A DNA stretch of 64,000 nucleotides from Streptomyces chromofuscus (GCF_015160875.1 NZ_CP063374.1:3909501-3973500); one strand, 5' to 3'; positions 7,683 through 16,611 are shown, counted from the first letter of the stretch. Program-made: numbers and translations. Notes: a model not told the origin generated them from the sequence alone.

Positions 7683-10571
7683 GTGGCACGAGTCGTCGTA
7701 CGAGAGCCGAGTACGGGCACGAGGAGCGCACCGCCGCTGGCCCGGCAGGAAACATCCGCCTTCGTGAGGGAACTGCTCGGCGCCGGCTGGGCGGCGGTGT
7801 TCCTGCCCGATGAGCCCGCCCGCCTTGGACGGCTGCTGCTGTGGAAGCCGACCGGGGCATCAGCCGGAGGCAGTACGGCGCCCACCGGCCTTGAGACCGA
7901 GGCGGTGGAGCTGGTCCTGCCGCACGGCCGCTCGGTCAGGCGGCGCAGGGTCGAAGGTTACGCGCTGCCTGTCGCCGTCGCTGTCTCCGCCCTGGCCGAT
8001 GCGGAGCCGACGCATCCCTCCGGCGTCGCCTGGCAGGCCGCCACTCGTTTCGCGCTGCGGCTGCTCGCCGACGGCCGCCTCCACCCGGCGCTCACCCCCG
8101 CCGGTTACGACACCTGGCAGGTGGGTCCTTGCACCGCCGCCCAGCGCCAGACGCTGGATGCCCTGGCCGCCGCCTTCCCGCCACACGCCCACTGCCTGCC
8201 CGAGCCGGGCCCTGCTCCGGTACGGATCGTCGAACCGGCTGCGCTGGTACGCCAGTTCTGCGACGCGGTCGCCGATGATCTGGTCCGTACGCCGGCCGCG
8301 CCGCTCGCCATGGGAGTGCTGCCGTACGCCTGGCGCGAGGCCCGTGCCGTGCCCGCCCTGCGGGAGTGGGCCGAGGAAACCCAGGTGGCGCTCACCGCCG
8401 AGGTCAGTGTCTCCCTGCGCGTCGACGTACCCGAAGGACGCCGACGGCAGTTCCGGGCCGTCCTGCAGCTGCACACCGCAGCGGACCCGGCGCTCGTCAT
8501 CGAGGCCGCACGGCTGTGGAGCGAGCCGACCGAAGTGGAGCGACTGCTCGGCCCGCGCGCCGAGACCGAGACCCTGCTCGCCCTGCGCCGCGGCGCTCGA
8601 GCCTGGCCCCCGCTGCGCAGGCTGCTCGACGATGCCGCTCCCGATCAGCTCCGGTTGACCGACGACGAAGCCTTCGATCTCCTCGGGGACGCCACGGACG
8701 CGCTGCGCGCGGCCGGTGTCGACGTGCACTGGCCGCGCGACCTGGTCAAGGCGCTCACCGCGACCGCGGAGATCGGGCAGCGCACCGCCCCCGGTTCCAC
8801 CGCGGGCGGCCTGCTGGACACTGAGGCCCTCCTCGACTTCCGCTGGCAGGTCTCCCTTGGCGGCGAGCCGCTCACCGAGGCCGAGATGGATGCTCTCGCA
8901 GAGTCACGCCGTCCCCTCGTCCGGCTCCGCGACCAGTGGGTGGTCGCCGACCCGAAGCTGGTGGCCCGCGCCAAGCGCCGCCGGATGGAACCCCTCACCC
9001 CCATGGAGGCGCTCGGCGCCGCGCTGACCGGCGAGGCGGAAAGAGACGGCGAGCCGGTCCCCTGCGCGGCCATCGGCCAGTTCGGCGATCTCGTCGCCCG
9101 TATCCGCGACCCCGCATCCCGCACCCCCGCCGCGCAGCCCGCCGCGCTCAAAGCCACGCTGCGCGACTACCAGAAGCGGGGCCTGGCCTGGCTGGCCGAG
9201 ATGTGCGCACTCGGCCTCGGCGGCTGTCTCGCCGACGACATGGGCCTGGGCAAGACCATCACCTTGCTCGCTCTGCACCTGCACCGCCAGAGCGACCCCA
9301 CCACCGCGGGCCCCACCCTTGTCGTCTGCCCGGCCTCCCTGCTCGGCAACTGGCAGCGCGAGGCGGCCAGATTCGCACCGCTCACCCCCGTACGCCGTTA
9401 CCACGGCGGCGACCGCCACCTGGGGGACCTGGCCGGCGACGAGATCGTCCTGGTCACCTACGGGGTGCTGCGCCGCGACCGCGAAGTGCTCGCCGAGACA
9501 GCCTGGTCGCTGGTGGCCGCCGACGAGGCCCAGCACGTCAAGAACCCCTACGCCGTCGCCGCCCGCGAACTGCGCGCCCTGCCCGCCCGCGCCCGCGTCG
9601 CTCTCACCGGCACCCCCGTGGAGAACAACCTCTCCGAGCTGTGGGCACTGCTCGACTGGACCACCCCCGGGCTCCTCGGCACACTCACCGCCTTCCGTGA
9701 CCGGCATGCCCGCGCCATCGAGGCGGGCGAGGATCCCGAGGCAGCCGAGCGCCTGTCCCGTCTCGTACGTCCCTTTCTGTTGCGCCGCAAGAAGTCCGAC
9801 CCCGGCATCGCGCCCGAACTGCCGCCCAAGACCGAGACCGACCACGTCGTCCCGCTGACGGCCGAGCAGACCAGTCTGTACGAGGCACAGGTCCGCGAGA
9901 CCATGGCGAAGATCGCGGAGTCGGAGGGCATCGCCCGACGCGGCCTGGTACTCAAGCTGCTCACCGCGCTGAAGCAGATCTGCAACCACCCCGCCCAGTA
10001 TCTGAAAGAGCACAGCCTGCGCCAGTCCGTTTCCCTGCGGGGCCGCTCCGGCAAGCTCGACCTGCTCGACGAGCTTCTCGACACCATCACCGCCGAAGGC
10101 GAATCCGTGCTGGTCTTCACGCAGTACAAACAGATGGCGGCTCTGCTGGAGCGGCATCTCGCCGAGCGCGGCGTCCCCACTCTCTTCCTGCACGGCGCCA
10201 CCCCCGTCGCGCGGCGCGAGGAGATGGTGGACCGCTTCCAGCGCGGCGAAGTGCCGGTGTTCCTGCTGTCGTTGAAGGCGGCGGGCACCGGACTCAACCT
10301 CACCCGCGCCACTCACGTCGTGCACTACGACCGCTGGTGGAACCCGGCCGTCGAGGAACAGGCCACCGACCGCGCCTACCGCATCGGCCAGGACAGACCC
10401 GTCCAGGTACACAGGCTCCTCGCCGAGGGAACCGTGGAGGACAAGGTAGCGAAACTGCTCGAAGCCAAGCGCGCCCTCGCCGACGCCGTCGTCGGCTCCG
10501 GCGAGGCAGCCCTGACCGAACTGTCCGACGCCGACCTCGCCGAACTCGTCGCCCTGGGAAGGCAGTCATGA
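7683..10571 (+). CDS. SNF2/RapA-type ATPase (DEAD/DEAH helicase superfamily 2)
   Basis: 962 residues. The N-terminal 480 residues are the bacterial SNF2-associated region (DUF3670-like). The motor follows with motif I DDMGLGKT (about 520-527), motif II DEAQ (about 614-617), motif III LTGTPVENNLSELW, then the second RecA lobe with FTQYKQM, HGATP, and motifs V/VI in LKAAGTGLNLTRATHVVHYDRWWNPAVEEQATDRAYRIGQ. Such proteins translocate on double-stranded DNA and remodel bound proteins. GTG start at 7683 preceded by GGAAGA. The stop overlaps the SWIM gene by ATGA, so the two are coupled. SNF2 plus SWIM pairs occur in several bacteria; their cellular role is not settled. Confidence 0.93.
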   Translation: MARVVVREPSTGTRSAPPLARQETSAFVRELLGAGWAAVFLPDEPARLGRLLLWKPTGASAGGSTAPTGLETEAVELVLPHGRSVRRRRVEGYALPVAVAVSALADAEPTHPSGVAWQAATRFALRLLADGRLHPALTPAGYDTWQVGPCTAAQRQTLDALAAAFPPHAHCLPEPGPAPVRIVEPAALVRQFCDAVADDLVRTPAAPLAMGVLPYAWREARAVPALREWAEETQVALTAEVSVSLRVDVPEGRRRQFRAVLQLHTAADPALVIEAARLWSEPTEVERLLGPRAETETLLALRRGARAWPPLRRLLDDAAPDQLRLTDDEAFDLLGDATDALRAAGVDVHWPRDLVKALTATAEIGQRTAPGSTAGGLLDTEALLDFRWQVSLGGEPLTEAEMDALAESRRPLVRLRDQWVVADPKLVARAKRRRMEPLTPMEALGAALTGEAERDGEPVPCAAIGQFGDLVARIRDPASRTPAAQPAALKATLRDYQKRGLAWLAEMCALGLGGCLADDMGLGKTITLLALHLHRQSDPTTAGPTLVVCPASLLGNWQREAARFAPLTPVRRYHGGDRHLGDLAGDEIVLVTYGVLRRDREVLAETAWSLVAADEAQHVKNPYAVAARELRALPARARVALTGTPVENNLSELWALLDWTTPGLLGTLTAFRDRHARAIEAGEDPEAAERLSRLVRPFLLRRKKSDPGIAPELPPKTETDHVVPLTAEQTSLYEAQVRETMAKIAESEGIARRGLVLKLLTALKQICNHPAQYLKEHSLRQSVSLRGRSGKLDLLDELLDTITAEGESVLVFTQYKQMAALLERHLAERGVPTLFLHGATPVARREEMVDRFQRGEVPVFLLSLKAAGTGLNLTRATHVVHYDRWWNPAVEEQATDRAYRIGQDRPVQVHRLLAEGTVEDKVAKLLEAKRALADAVVGSGEAALTELSDADLAELVALGRQS

Positions 10572-11803
10572 GCCCCGCTGTCCCCGGCCCGCGCCGTGCG
10601 CCCGCCCGCGGCAAGCGAGCCTTCGCCGCGACCTGGTGGGGACAGGCATGGGTAGCCGCCCTGGAGGACTCCACCCTGGACGCCGGTCGGCTCTCGCGCG
10701 GACGCACCTACGCCCGCAAAGGCATGGTCGGCCCGGTCACCGTCGCTCCGGGCAAGGTCACTGCCGCTGTCCAGGGCAGCCGCCCGCGCCCGTACCGCTC
10801 CTCAGTCCACCTGCCCGTCCTCACCGACCCTCAGTGGGACACCCTGCTCGACACGATCGCGGCCCGCGCCGGACATCTCGCGGCACTTCTCGACGACGAG
10901 ATGCCCGCCGAACTCGTAGACGACGCCCGGCACGCAGGCGTCCCTTTGCTCCCACTGCCCACCGAGCTCGATCCGGAGTGCTCCTGCCCCGACTGGGGAT
11001 ACCCCTGCAAGCACGCCGCCGCGCTCTGCTACGCCATCGCCGCCACCACCGACACCGACCCCTTCGTGCTCTTCGCGCTGCGCGGCCGCGGTCGCGAGGA
11101 GGTCTTCGCCCAGCTGCGCGCACTCCGTACGGCAGCACAGGAGACCGCCGCGCCACCGGCACCGGCCGGCATCCCGGCTGCCGCCGCGTACGCCCACTGG
11201 GCCGAAGCGCCCTCCGAACTGCCCGAACTCCCGGAACCCGCCGCCCACACCACAGCGCTGCCCGTCGCCCCGCCACCCGGCACCGGCCTGGCTGCCGCGG
11301 ACCTGGAACGCCTCATGGCCGACGCCACCGCGCGCGCCGCCCGGCTCCTCGCGGGCGACAGCGCCGACCTGTACCTGACCCAGCACCAGGACGCCGTCCG
11401 CACCGCCGCGAGCAACCCCGGACCCGAGTGGTTCCACCACCTGATCCAGAACACAGGCATCAAACCCGCTGCCTTCGCCCGCCTCACCCGCGCCTGGCGC
11501 CACGGCGGCCCCACGGGCATCACCGTCGCCGAACAGCCCCACACCCCCGACCCGACGGTGATGAAGGCCGCCCGCACCGCCCTGGACGCGGCCCTCGCCG
11601 AGATGACCGACTCCCCCACACACCTCAGAGCCTGGCGCAACCGCCTCACCCTCACCCACCACGGCATCCAGCTGCGTCTGGGCCCCGACGCCCGCTGGTA
11701 CCCCTACCTCCAGGACGACGACGGCGAATGGTGGCCCGCGGCACCGGCCGACAGTGACCCGGTCACCGCGCTCACAGCGGCCTGGTCGCAGAACGGGGAG
11801 TAA
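10568..11803 (+). CDS. SWIM zinc-finger protein coupled to the SNF2 ATPase
   Basis: 411 residues, ATG start inside the ATGA overlap with the helicase. The N-terminus GKRAFAATWWGQAWVAALED is typical of bacterial SWIM proteins. The zinc motif is CSCPDWGYPCKHAAALCYAIA (about residues 138-158), the CxCx(n)CxH pattern of SWIM domains that bind DNA or protein. The C-terminal 200 residues are Ala/Pro/Thr-rich without a known fold. Coupling to the SNF2 gene implies a complex or sequential function. I see no nuclease or methylase in the operon. Confidence 0.9.
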   Translation: MSPAVPGPRRAPARGKRAFAATWWGQAWVAALEDSTLDAGRLSRGRTYARKGMVGPVTVAPGKVTAAVQGSRPRPYRSSVHLPVLTDPQWDTLLDTIAARAGHLAALLDDEMPAELVDDARHAGVPLLPLPTELDPECSCPDWGYPCKHAAALCYAIAATTDTDPFVLFALRGRGREEVFAQLRALRTAAQETAAPPAPAGIPAAAAYAHWAEAPSELPELPEPAAHTTALPVAPPPGTGLAAADLERLMADATARAARLLAGDSADLYLTQHQDAVRTAASNPGPEWFHHLIQNTGIKPAAFARLTRAWRHGGPTGITVAEQPHTPDPTVMKAARTALDAALAEMTDSPTHLRAWRNRLTLTHHGIQLRLGPDARWYPYLQDDDGEWWPAAPADSDPVTALTAAWSQNGE

Positions 11804-11991
11804 GGAGGCGATTCCCCGCTGACCAGGAGCCACGAACAGAAGCTGGACACACTCACGCTGCTCCACTTCCGTGGTTGCAGTTCTGGTGGCATTCACCGGC
11901 GTACAGCACCGTTCAGAAGTCCCGCCGGCACCCGCTGCACCGCAGGTCAGAACGCTCCCGTAGGCCCCAGAACCCCCAGCCGAACATGTGG

Positions 11992-12041
11992 AGAGCGTGT
12001 TGGGGGCACCCCTCACGAGTTCGAATCTCGTATCCTCCGCC
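11992..12041 (+). repeat. Attachment-site direct repeat, right copy (tRNA-Ser 3' fragment)
   Basis: Duplicate of the tRNA-Ser(GGA) 3' half. It starts at the anticodon 3' stem; upstream the match fades (TGTGGAGAGCGTG versus CTTGGAAAGCGTG). It lacks a 5' half, so it is not a functional tRNA. Read as attR of the island. Confidence 0.8.
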
Positions 12042-12045
12042 GGCT

Positions 12046-12081
12046 CAGAGGGCCGGACCGCATCAGTGGTCCGGCCCTCTG
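12046..12081 (+). terminator. Hairpin after the duplicated tRNA end
   Basis: Perfect 14-bp stem CAGAGGGCCGGACC with an 8-base loop, in the same position relative to the repeat as the hairpin at 6228. It faces the 3' end of the integrase remnant and could end transcription from either side. Confidence 0.75.
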
Positions 12082-12094
12082 GCGTTCGTCCGTC

Positions 12095-12545
12095 TCAGTC
12101 TCCGTCTCCGTTGGCTTCCGGGCCGGCTCCCCGTCGCTCCCGGACGGCGTCTCCGACCTGCTGCGCGACCTTGCGGAGCATGGCTCCCGTCACCTGCATG
12201 TGGCGGGCTCGCATGCGTGCCGCTCCCCCAGGGCTCCCAGCCCATGATCGAGTCGAGTACGACGTCCGGGACGCCGAGGATCGGCAAAACCGTCGCGGCG
12301 GTGGGCGAGCGTCATGAAGACGGCCGTCTCGTACGCCCGCGTCCCGCAGCAGACGCTTCCCGACGTGGAAGTCGGCGTTCGGGCTGAGGGGAGCGCCGGT
12401 CGGTGTGGCGAAGACGTACCCCTGGTCCTCCCGGTCGGCACCGGCAGCGATCCGTTCCCGCTCCTGCTCTTCCTTGTGTTGGCGCAGAAGCTTGATCAGC
12501 GGAACGGGCAGTCCGACCGCGCGACGCCCGGCGCGCGAGCATGGT
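12095..12545 (-). pseudogene. Tyrosine integrase remnant (pSAM2/AICE type), frameshifted
   Basis: The minus strand keeps the C-terminal half of an actinobacterial tRNA-targeting integrase in three frames. The first piece is SRAGRRAVGLPVPLIKLLRQ through to GVRDGRLHDAR (12538 down to about 12320). After a shift the next frame gives LPILGVPDVVLDSIMGW, and a further shift gives ARHMQVTGAMLRKVAQQVG, which ends at 12095. The last piece should contain the catalytic tyrosine (usually RYQHVT); here the position reads H. The N-terminal half is missing. It points toward the duplicated tRNA end, the normal place for such an int gene. Confidence 0.85.
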
Positions 12546-13159
12546 GACCCACTCCGCCAGGGCATGCGGCAGGACGGGGGCGGCAGGACGGATGAGCAAC
12601 GATCGCCCAGCAGTGTGGTGGGGACATCCGAGATCTCGTCAACTCTGCAGGACGCAGGTCGCGTTGCGCCTCCCGGGCACCACCCGATCGGAAGGCAGCC
12701 CCAAAAAAGCTCGGAGTCCGGTATCAGCAGAGGCGCCGTTCGAGAGTGATGCCGCTGCCGCGGTAATGGAGATGCGCGCGGTCGCCTCTCGACAGGACAC
12801 GCAGCGAGCGGCACAACTTACGGGCAATCTGCGGCAGTCACCCATCCGAAGTGGGCCACTTCGGCCCCGGGAACAACGCCGCCTTCGTGCCTTGCTCGCA
12901 TCAGTGGCCCGACCAGCCCTCTGCCGTGAACGATTCAACACGTAGCGTCACAGGATATCCGGCAGTGGAAGAACAGAGCCACTGAATAGAAGAGCGATGC
13001 CGTGACCGCTTGATCATTTCGACAGCCTCTGATCCAACCGAGTAAAATAGGATGTTCGTGTGGGACGCCGATGTCACCTACTTCGCAGACCGTGCACGCT
13101 TCCGTGGACGGCTCTACTCCCTCGCCATTCCTATTGCAGAGCGTTGAAAAGAAGCGCGT
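12546..13159. other. Intergenic region upstream of the AraC gene
   Basis: No supported gene. The minus-strand open frame at 12935-13618 overlaps the AraC gene antisense and has no family features. From about 12940 the sequence is visibly less GC-rich than the flanks, consistent with the promoter region of the transferred AraC gene. Confidence 0.5.
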
Positions 13160-14188
13160 ATGAGCGACCCAAAGCTGGAAGATATCGCAGACTCTCCGCG
13201 GGAGCGGGAACGTAAAACTGACTTCAAGACCTACATGAGTCTCACCGCCCGGCAAGCACGAGAGTCCGAAAACGTCTTCCACGACTGGAAAGATGGGCCC
13301 TTCTCGCACCTCAGACGCCTTGCCATCCCCCAGCAATCCAGTGGTGCTGGATTCAAATTTGCGGCGAACGGTCATCTCTTCGAGGAGCTGCTGTCCGTAA
13401 AGGTCTACTGCGACGCCCTGACCGGCGTTTCGGGGGACGACCTCGATCGAGATCCCATCGTTGCCGACCTGGTGACCTCCGGACGGATTACCTTCTCGAG
13501 AAAGAAGGCGTCCCACGTCGTCAACCCCGGCCAGATATGCATTCGAGACACGAAGGCGTCGTGGGACTTCGTATGCGAACCGGGTACTCGCGTACGCGTC
13601 GTATCCATCCCTCGGCACCTGGTTTTCTCCGGGCGTGGATCACTGGGGGTTTTTAATCAGTCCTACCTCTCGGATGTCGCTGCCCCCGAGGTCCGGTTCC
13701 TCGTCAACTTTCTCGAAGCAATCGAAAAGAGCAGTGACGATCTAGACCGTTCGTGCCCTGCTCGGAGCATTGCGATGGATGCCTGCGCAGCTCTCTTCTC
13801 CGGGATGCTCACCAATCAGCCTCATGGGGTAGTGCACGATCACCCCAATGCCACCGTCAAGGCCGCGAAGAATGTCATCGAGGGAAATCTCGACCGGCAT
13901 GACCTTTCCCCAGCGATGATCGCCCAGTTGGTCGGTGTATCCGTCCGGACGCTGCATCGTTCATTCTCGGAGTCGAATGACTCGATCATGGCCTTTACCC
14001 GTCGGCGGCGCCTACAGAAGGCTCACGCCGAGCTCATGCGACACGGCAAGGCAGCGAAGGTGTCCGAAATTGCCGCACGTTGGCACTTCGCGGACGCGAG
14101 TCACTTCATCAGGCACTTCAAATCGTTCTATGGCGCTACACCAGCCGCGTACCTCAGGAGTCAAGGCGAAACGGACGGCAAAGAGTGA
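13160..14188 (+). CDS. AraC-family transcriptional regulator
   Basis: 342 residues. The first 220 resemble the AraC-type ligand/dimer domain (AraC_binding_2-like): KTYMSLTARQARES, SHLRRLAIPQQSS and GQICIRDTKASWDF. The C-terminal 100 residues carry two helix-turn-helix units: LSPAMIAQLVGVSVRTLHRSF and VSEIAARWHFADASHFIRHFKSFYGATPAAYL, the classic AraC signature. The ATG at 13160 follows AAAAGAAG. The gene uses many AT-ending codons compared with neighbours and stands alone in the remains of an integrated element, so it was probably acquired. Its target cannot be told from here. Confidence 0.92.
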   Translation: MSDPKLEDIADSPRERERKTDFKTYMSLTARQARESENVFHDWKDGPFSHLRRLAIPQQSSGAGFKFAANGHLFEELLSVKVYCDALTGVSGDDLDRDPIVADLVTSGRITFSRKKASHVVNPGQICIRDTKASWDFVCEPGTRVRVVSIPRHLVFSGRGSLGVFNQSYLSDVAAPEVRFLVNFLEAIEKSSDDLDRSCPARSIAMDACAALFSGMLTNQPHGVVHDHPNATVKAAKNVIEGNLDRHDLSPAMIAQLVGVSVRTLHRSFSESNDSIMAFTRRRRLQKAHAELMRHGKAAKVSEIAARWHFADASHFIRHFKSFYGATPAAYLRSQGETDGKE

Positions 14189-14519
14189 CCGAGGGCCGGT
14201 CACTGCAAGTGAAGCGAATATTGAGCAGGCTCTGAGAGGATCTGGATGGTTCGGCGTGAAGGAACGTATGCGCCGATATGGCGCGTCGGTTGGCAGCGAA
14301 CGTCTCCCGGCGCTTGGAGAGGCAGCCTCGCGGACCGCTTGATGGGCCTGCACGGGGATACGGATAGGACGCTGGTGCCAGGCCAGGCTGTCGCCGTACA
14401 CGTGGCCGCAAGCGCTCCGCGACCGCCGATGCAGCCGTCGGCGGTGCACCGCACGTAGGCGCAGGAGCTCGTGGCGTCCCGGTACACGGGGCACGGGGCA
14501 CGGGTGGGGTGGCGGGGCG
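14189..14519. other. Intergenic, AraC gene to ABM gene
   Basis: About 330 bases with no supported gene. Minus-strand frames here are Cys/Arg-rich and mutually overlapping without recognisable motifs. A simple GGGCACGGGGCACGGG run lies near 14490. Confidence 0.4.
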
Positions 14520-14855
14520 TCACCCGACGGTGGTGACCACCATGTGACGGTCCCGCAGCAGGGGCACAATCCGCCCCAGAGCGAGATCACGGAAATGCGG
14601 ACTCGCCCGATGGGCGTCCATGGCCGCGCGGTCCGCGTAGCGCTCAACCAGCAGGATGTCCCCGCCGTCCCCCTCGGGGTGGAACAGCTGGTAGCCGAGG
14701 CAACCGGGCTCCGACCTGGAGGCGCGGACCAGGTCCGGGAGCAGGGCGCGGATGTCCTCCTGGCTGCCGGGCGCAGGGCTCCACCGGGCGAGCACCACGA
14801 TGTGTCCCGGCGATGCCCCGGTCAACGGCCACACCGTCTCCACGCTTCCACTCAT
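14520..14855 (-). CDS. Antibiotic biosynthesis monooxygenase (ABM) domain protein
   Basis: 111 residues from ATG 14855, which has GGGAG seven bases upstream; the open frame extends 13 codons further but without a ribosome site. The fold is a single dimeric alpha/beta barrel: HIVVLARWSPAPGSQEDIRALLPDLVRASRSEPGCLGYQLF, then DILLVERYADRAAMDAHRASPHFRDL. This is the pattern of YgiN/HmoB-like quinol or haem-handling monooxygenases. The substrate is unknown. It sits alone at the edge of the decayed element. Confidence 0.85.
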   Translation of the reverse strand: MSGSVETVWPLTGASPGHIVVLARWSPAPGSQEDIRALLPDLVRASRSEPGCLGYQLFHPEGDGGDILLVERYADRAAMDAHRASPHFRDLALGRIVPLLRDRHMVVTTVG

Positions 14856-15074
14856 CGGTCTGCTCCCTGCGGTCCTCGGCACGGTTTCACGCATATCCGG
14901 TGTTCACGGGCATCGTGACACCGCGCGCCGCCCCTTCCGGCCCGTGGCGGCCCCGGACACGCGGGGACGACCACGGACAGCCGTCCGCCCCGCCGCTACG
15001 GCCGAGGCGGATGACCGATGTGATGGCGTGACGGCGTCAGACCGGCACCCCTGCGACCGACTCCCTGGTCGCTG

Positions 15075-15296
15075 AGACTGGCCGCTGGACGCGTTGACGA
15101 CGGCCGACGGGGCAATGTCGGCGATCAGCCCGGCGACACACGCCGGATGCCGGACGTCGAGCGGATGCCAGACGACACCCGAGGCACTGCCGGGCCGGGA
15201 GGCGGACGTCGCGGCCGTGTCGTGCCCCGTCGCGGCGGCCTGACGGACCAGTTCGGTTCCCAGAAAGCCACTGCCACCGATGATCAGGACTGCCAT
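15075..15296 (-). pseudogene. NAD-dependent epimerase/dehydratase-like N-terminal fragment
   Basis: From ATG 15296 the sequence reads MAVLIIGGSGFLGTELVRQA, a classical Rossmann GGxGFLG dinucleotide motif, then ATSASRPGSASGVVWHPLDV and APSAVVNASSGQS. Homologous short-chain reductases (dTDP-dehydrorhamnose reductase-like) run to about 250-300 residues; here similarity ends after about 74 and the frame wanders into Arg/Ser-rich sequence until a stop near 14904. It is a truncated copy, probably marking the far edge of the disturbed region that starts at tRNA-Ser. Confidence 0.75.
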
Positions 15297-15765
15297 GGGC
15301 TGCCACGGTAGCGGAGGGGATCGGTGCTGGGTTGGCCTCGTGCGTCGGGGCCCAGCATCGCCTGTCCCCGGCCGAGGCAGAGCACGGCCGTGCCATTCGC
15401 GTGCCGGATCGTGCGGGGAAATCAGTGCAGTGATCGCCGCCGGAAGACCCCAGCTTTCCAAGCTGAGGTGCTTGGGCGGACTGCCGGCGTGCCCGCCGGG
15501 CGAGGTGCGCCAGCACCAGATGTCGCGGAGAGTGGAAGGAGGGAAGGGAGCGTTCCATGAGCTGTGGCGCCGTCACGGCCGCCGGCACCACCACATCCAT
15601 CCCTACCCGTCGCTATGGCTACTATCCGCCGCATCGTCCTTACGTACCGTCGCCGGAGCCTCGCGACCTCGCCGCGGACACGGAGGAGGTCAGCGACCAC
15701 CCGCGGCAACTCCGGGAGGAGATTGCCGGGCTGGTCGCCGGGACGGTGCCTGCGAGGCCGCGCCC
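15297..15765. other. Gene-poor stretch between epimerase fragment and glycosylase
   Basis: No supported gene. A plus-strand frame from 15557 reads YGYYPPHRPYVPSPEPRDLAADTEEVSDHPRQLREEIAGLVAG before running antisense into the glycosylase gene; it might be an eroded fragment but has no partner motif. Confidence 0.35.
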
Positions 15766-16611
15766 TTACCGGGCCCCTGCGCCACCGTCCCAGACCGTCC
15801 CTGGCCGCGATCCCGGCTCCTCCTCAGGAGCCCCCGGCTGGCACCGCGGGCACCACACCGTCGTGCGGCCCGCCAGCCGGGACCGGCGCAGGGGCGCGCC
15901 GCAGCGGGGGCAGTGCGGGTCGGGGGCGTCGCGGTGGCCGGTGAGCCAGGAGTCGCGCGGTGGGACGCAGCCCGCGGTGATCGCGGAGCGCAGGGTGCCG
16001 CGCATCTCGGTGTACAGGCGCCGGCGGTCCGCCTCGGTGAGGTCGGCCGCCCGGCCGGTGGGGCGGAGGCCCGCGCGCCACAGGATCTCGTCGGCGAGCA
16101 GATTGCCGAGCCCGGCCAGCACGGACTGGTCGGTGAGCGCGGTCTTCAGGGCGCCCCGGCGGGCGGCGAGCGCGGCCTCGAACTCCTCGCGGCGCACCGC
16201 CATCGCGTCAGGACCCTGGCGGTCCAGCAGCCGCGCGACCTGGGCGTCGTCGGCCAGCCACAGGCCCTGCAGCTTGCGCTGGTCGCGGAAGCGGAGCTGA
16301 CGGTCGCGGCCCACGGTGAACAGGACGCGGTCGTGGGGTGCGACGGCGACGTCGGGATGCTCGCAGACCAACCGGCCGGTCATGCCGAAGTGCAGCATCA
16401 GGGTGTGGCCGCCGCCGGTGCGGGCGAGGAGCCACTTGCCGTGGCGGTCGAGCACGGTGAACCGGCGGCCTTCCAGCGCCTCGCGCAGCCGCCGCGCGCT
16501 GACCCCGTGCAGCACGCCCGCGTCCCGCACGTCGACGCGCCGGACGACCCTGCTCATCGCGCAGGACTCGAACACCCTTCGGAAGCCCTCGACGTCCGGA
16601 AGTTCTGGCAT
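15766..16611 (-). CDS. Fpg/Nei-family DNA glycosylase/AP lyase
   Basis: 281 residues. The start MPELPDVE gives the catalytic Pro2 and Glu3 of the family. HFGMTGRL (about 74-81) carries the strand-intercalation region, and LAGLGNLLADEILWRAGLRP is the helix-two-turn-helix. The C-terminus has the zinc finger CPRCGAPLRRSRLAGRTTVWCPRCQ (about 235-260). It excises oxidised bases and nicks the abasic site. The PDVE rather than PEVE start suggests a Nei-like actinobacterial paralogue rather than MutM. It lies 82 bases after the CopC-CopD gene on the same strand. Confidence 0.92.
   Translation of the reverse strand: MPELPDVEGFRRVFESCAMSRVVRRVDVRDAGVLHGVSARRLREALEGRRFTVLDRHGKWLLARTGGGHTLMLHFGMTGRLVCEHPDVAVAPHDRVLFTVGRDRQLRFRDQRKLQGLWLADDAQVARLLDRQGPDAMAVRREEFEAALAARRGALKTALTDQSVLAGLGNLLADEILWRAGLRPTGRAADLTEADRRRLYTEMRGTLRSAITAGCVPPRDSWLTGHRDAPDPHCPRCGAPLRRSRLAGRTTVWCPRCQPGAPEEEPGSRPGTVWDGGAGAR

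Larger units (their letters stand above)
6209..12041. mobile_element. tRNA-Ser-integrated genomic island (no integrase inside)
   Basis: The block between the intact tRNA-Ser(GGA) and the duplicated tRNA 3' end carries a PIN/antitoxin pair, a small acidic protein, an SNF2 helicase and a SWIM protein. The flanking direct repeats are the sequence evidence for integration. The only integrase trace lies just outside the right repeat and is broken, so the island looks fixed. No replication or transfer genes were seen, so it is either cargo left after decay or a satellite that used another element's integrase. Confidence 0.65.

Noticed and set aside
12935..13618. Minus-strand 227-codon frame over the AraC promoter and gene
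   Set aside because: Antisense to a clear AraC regulator and has no domain character.
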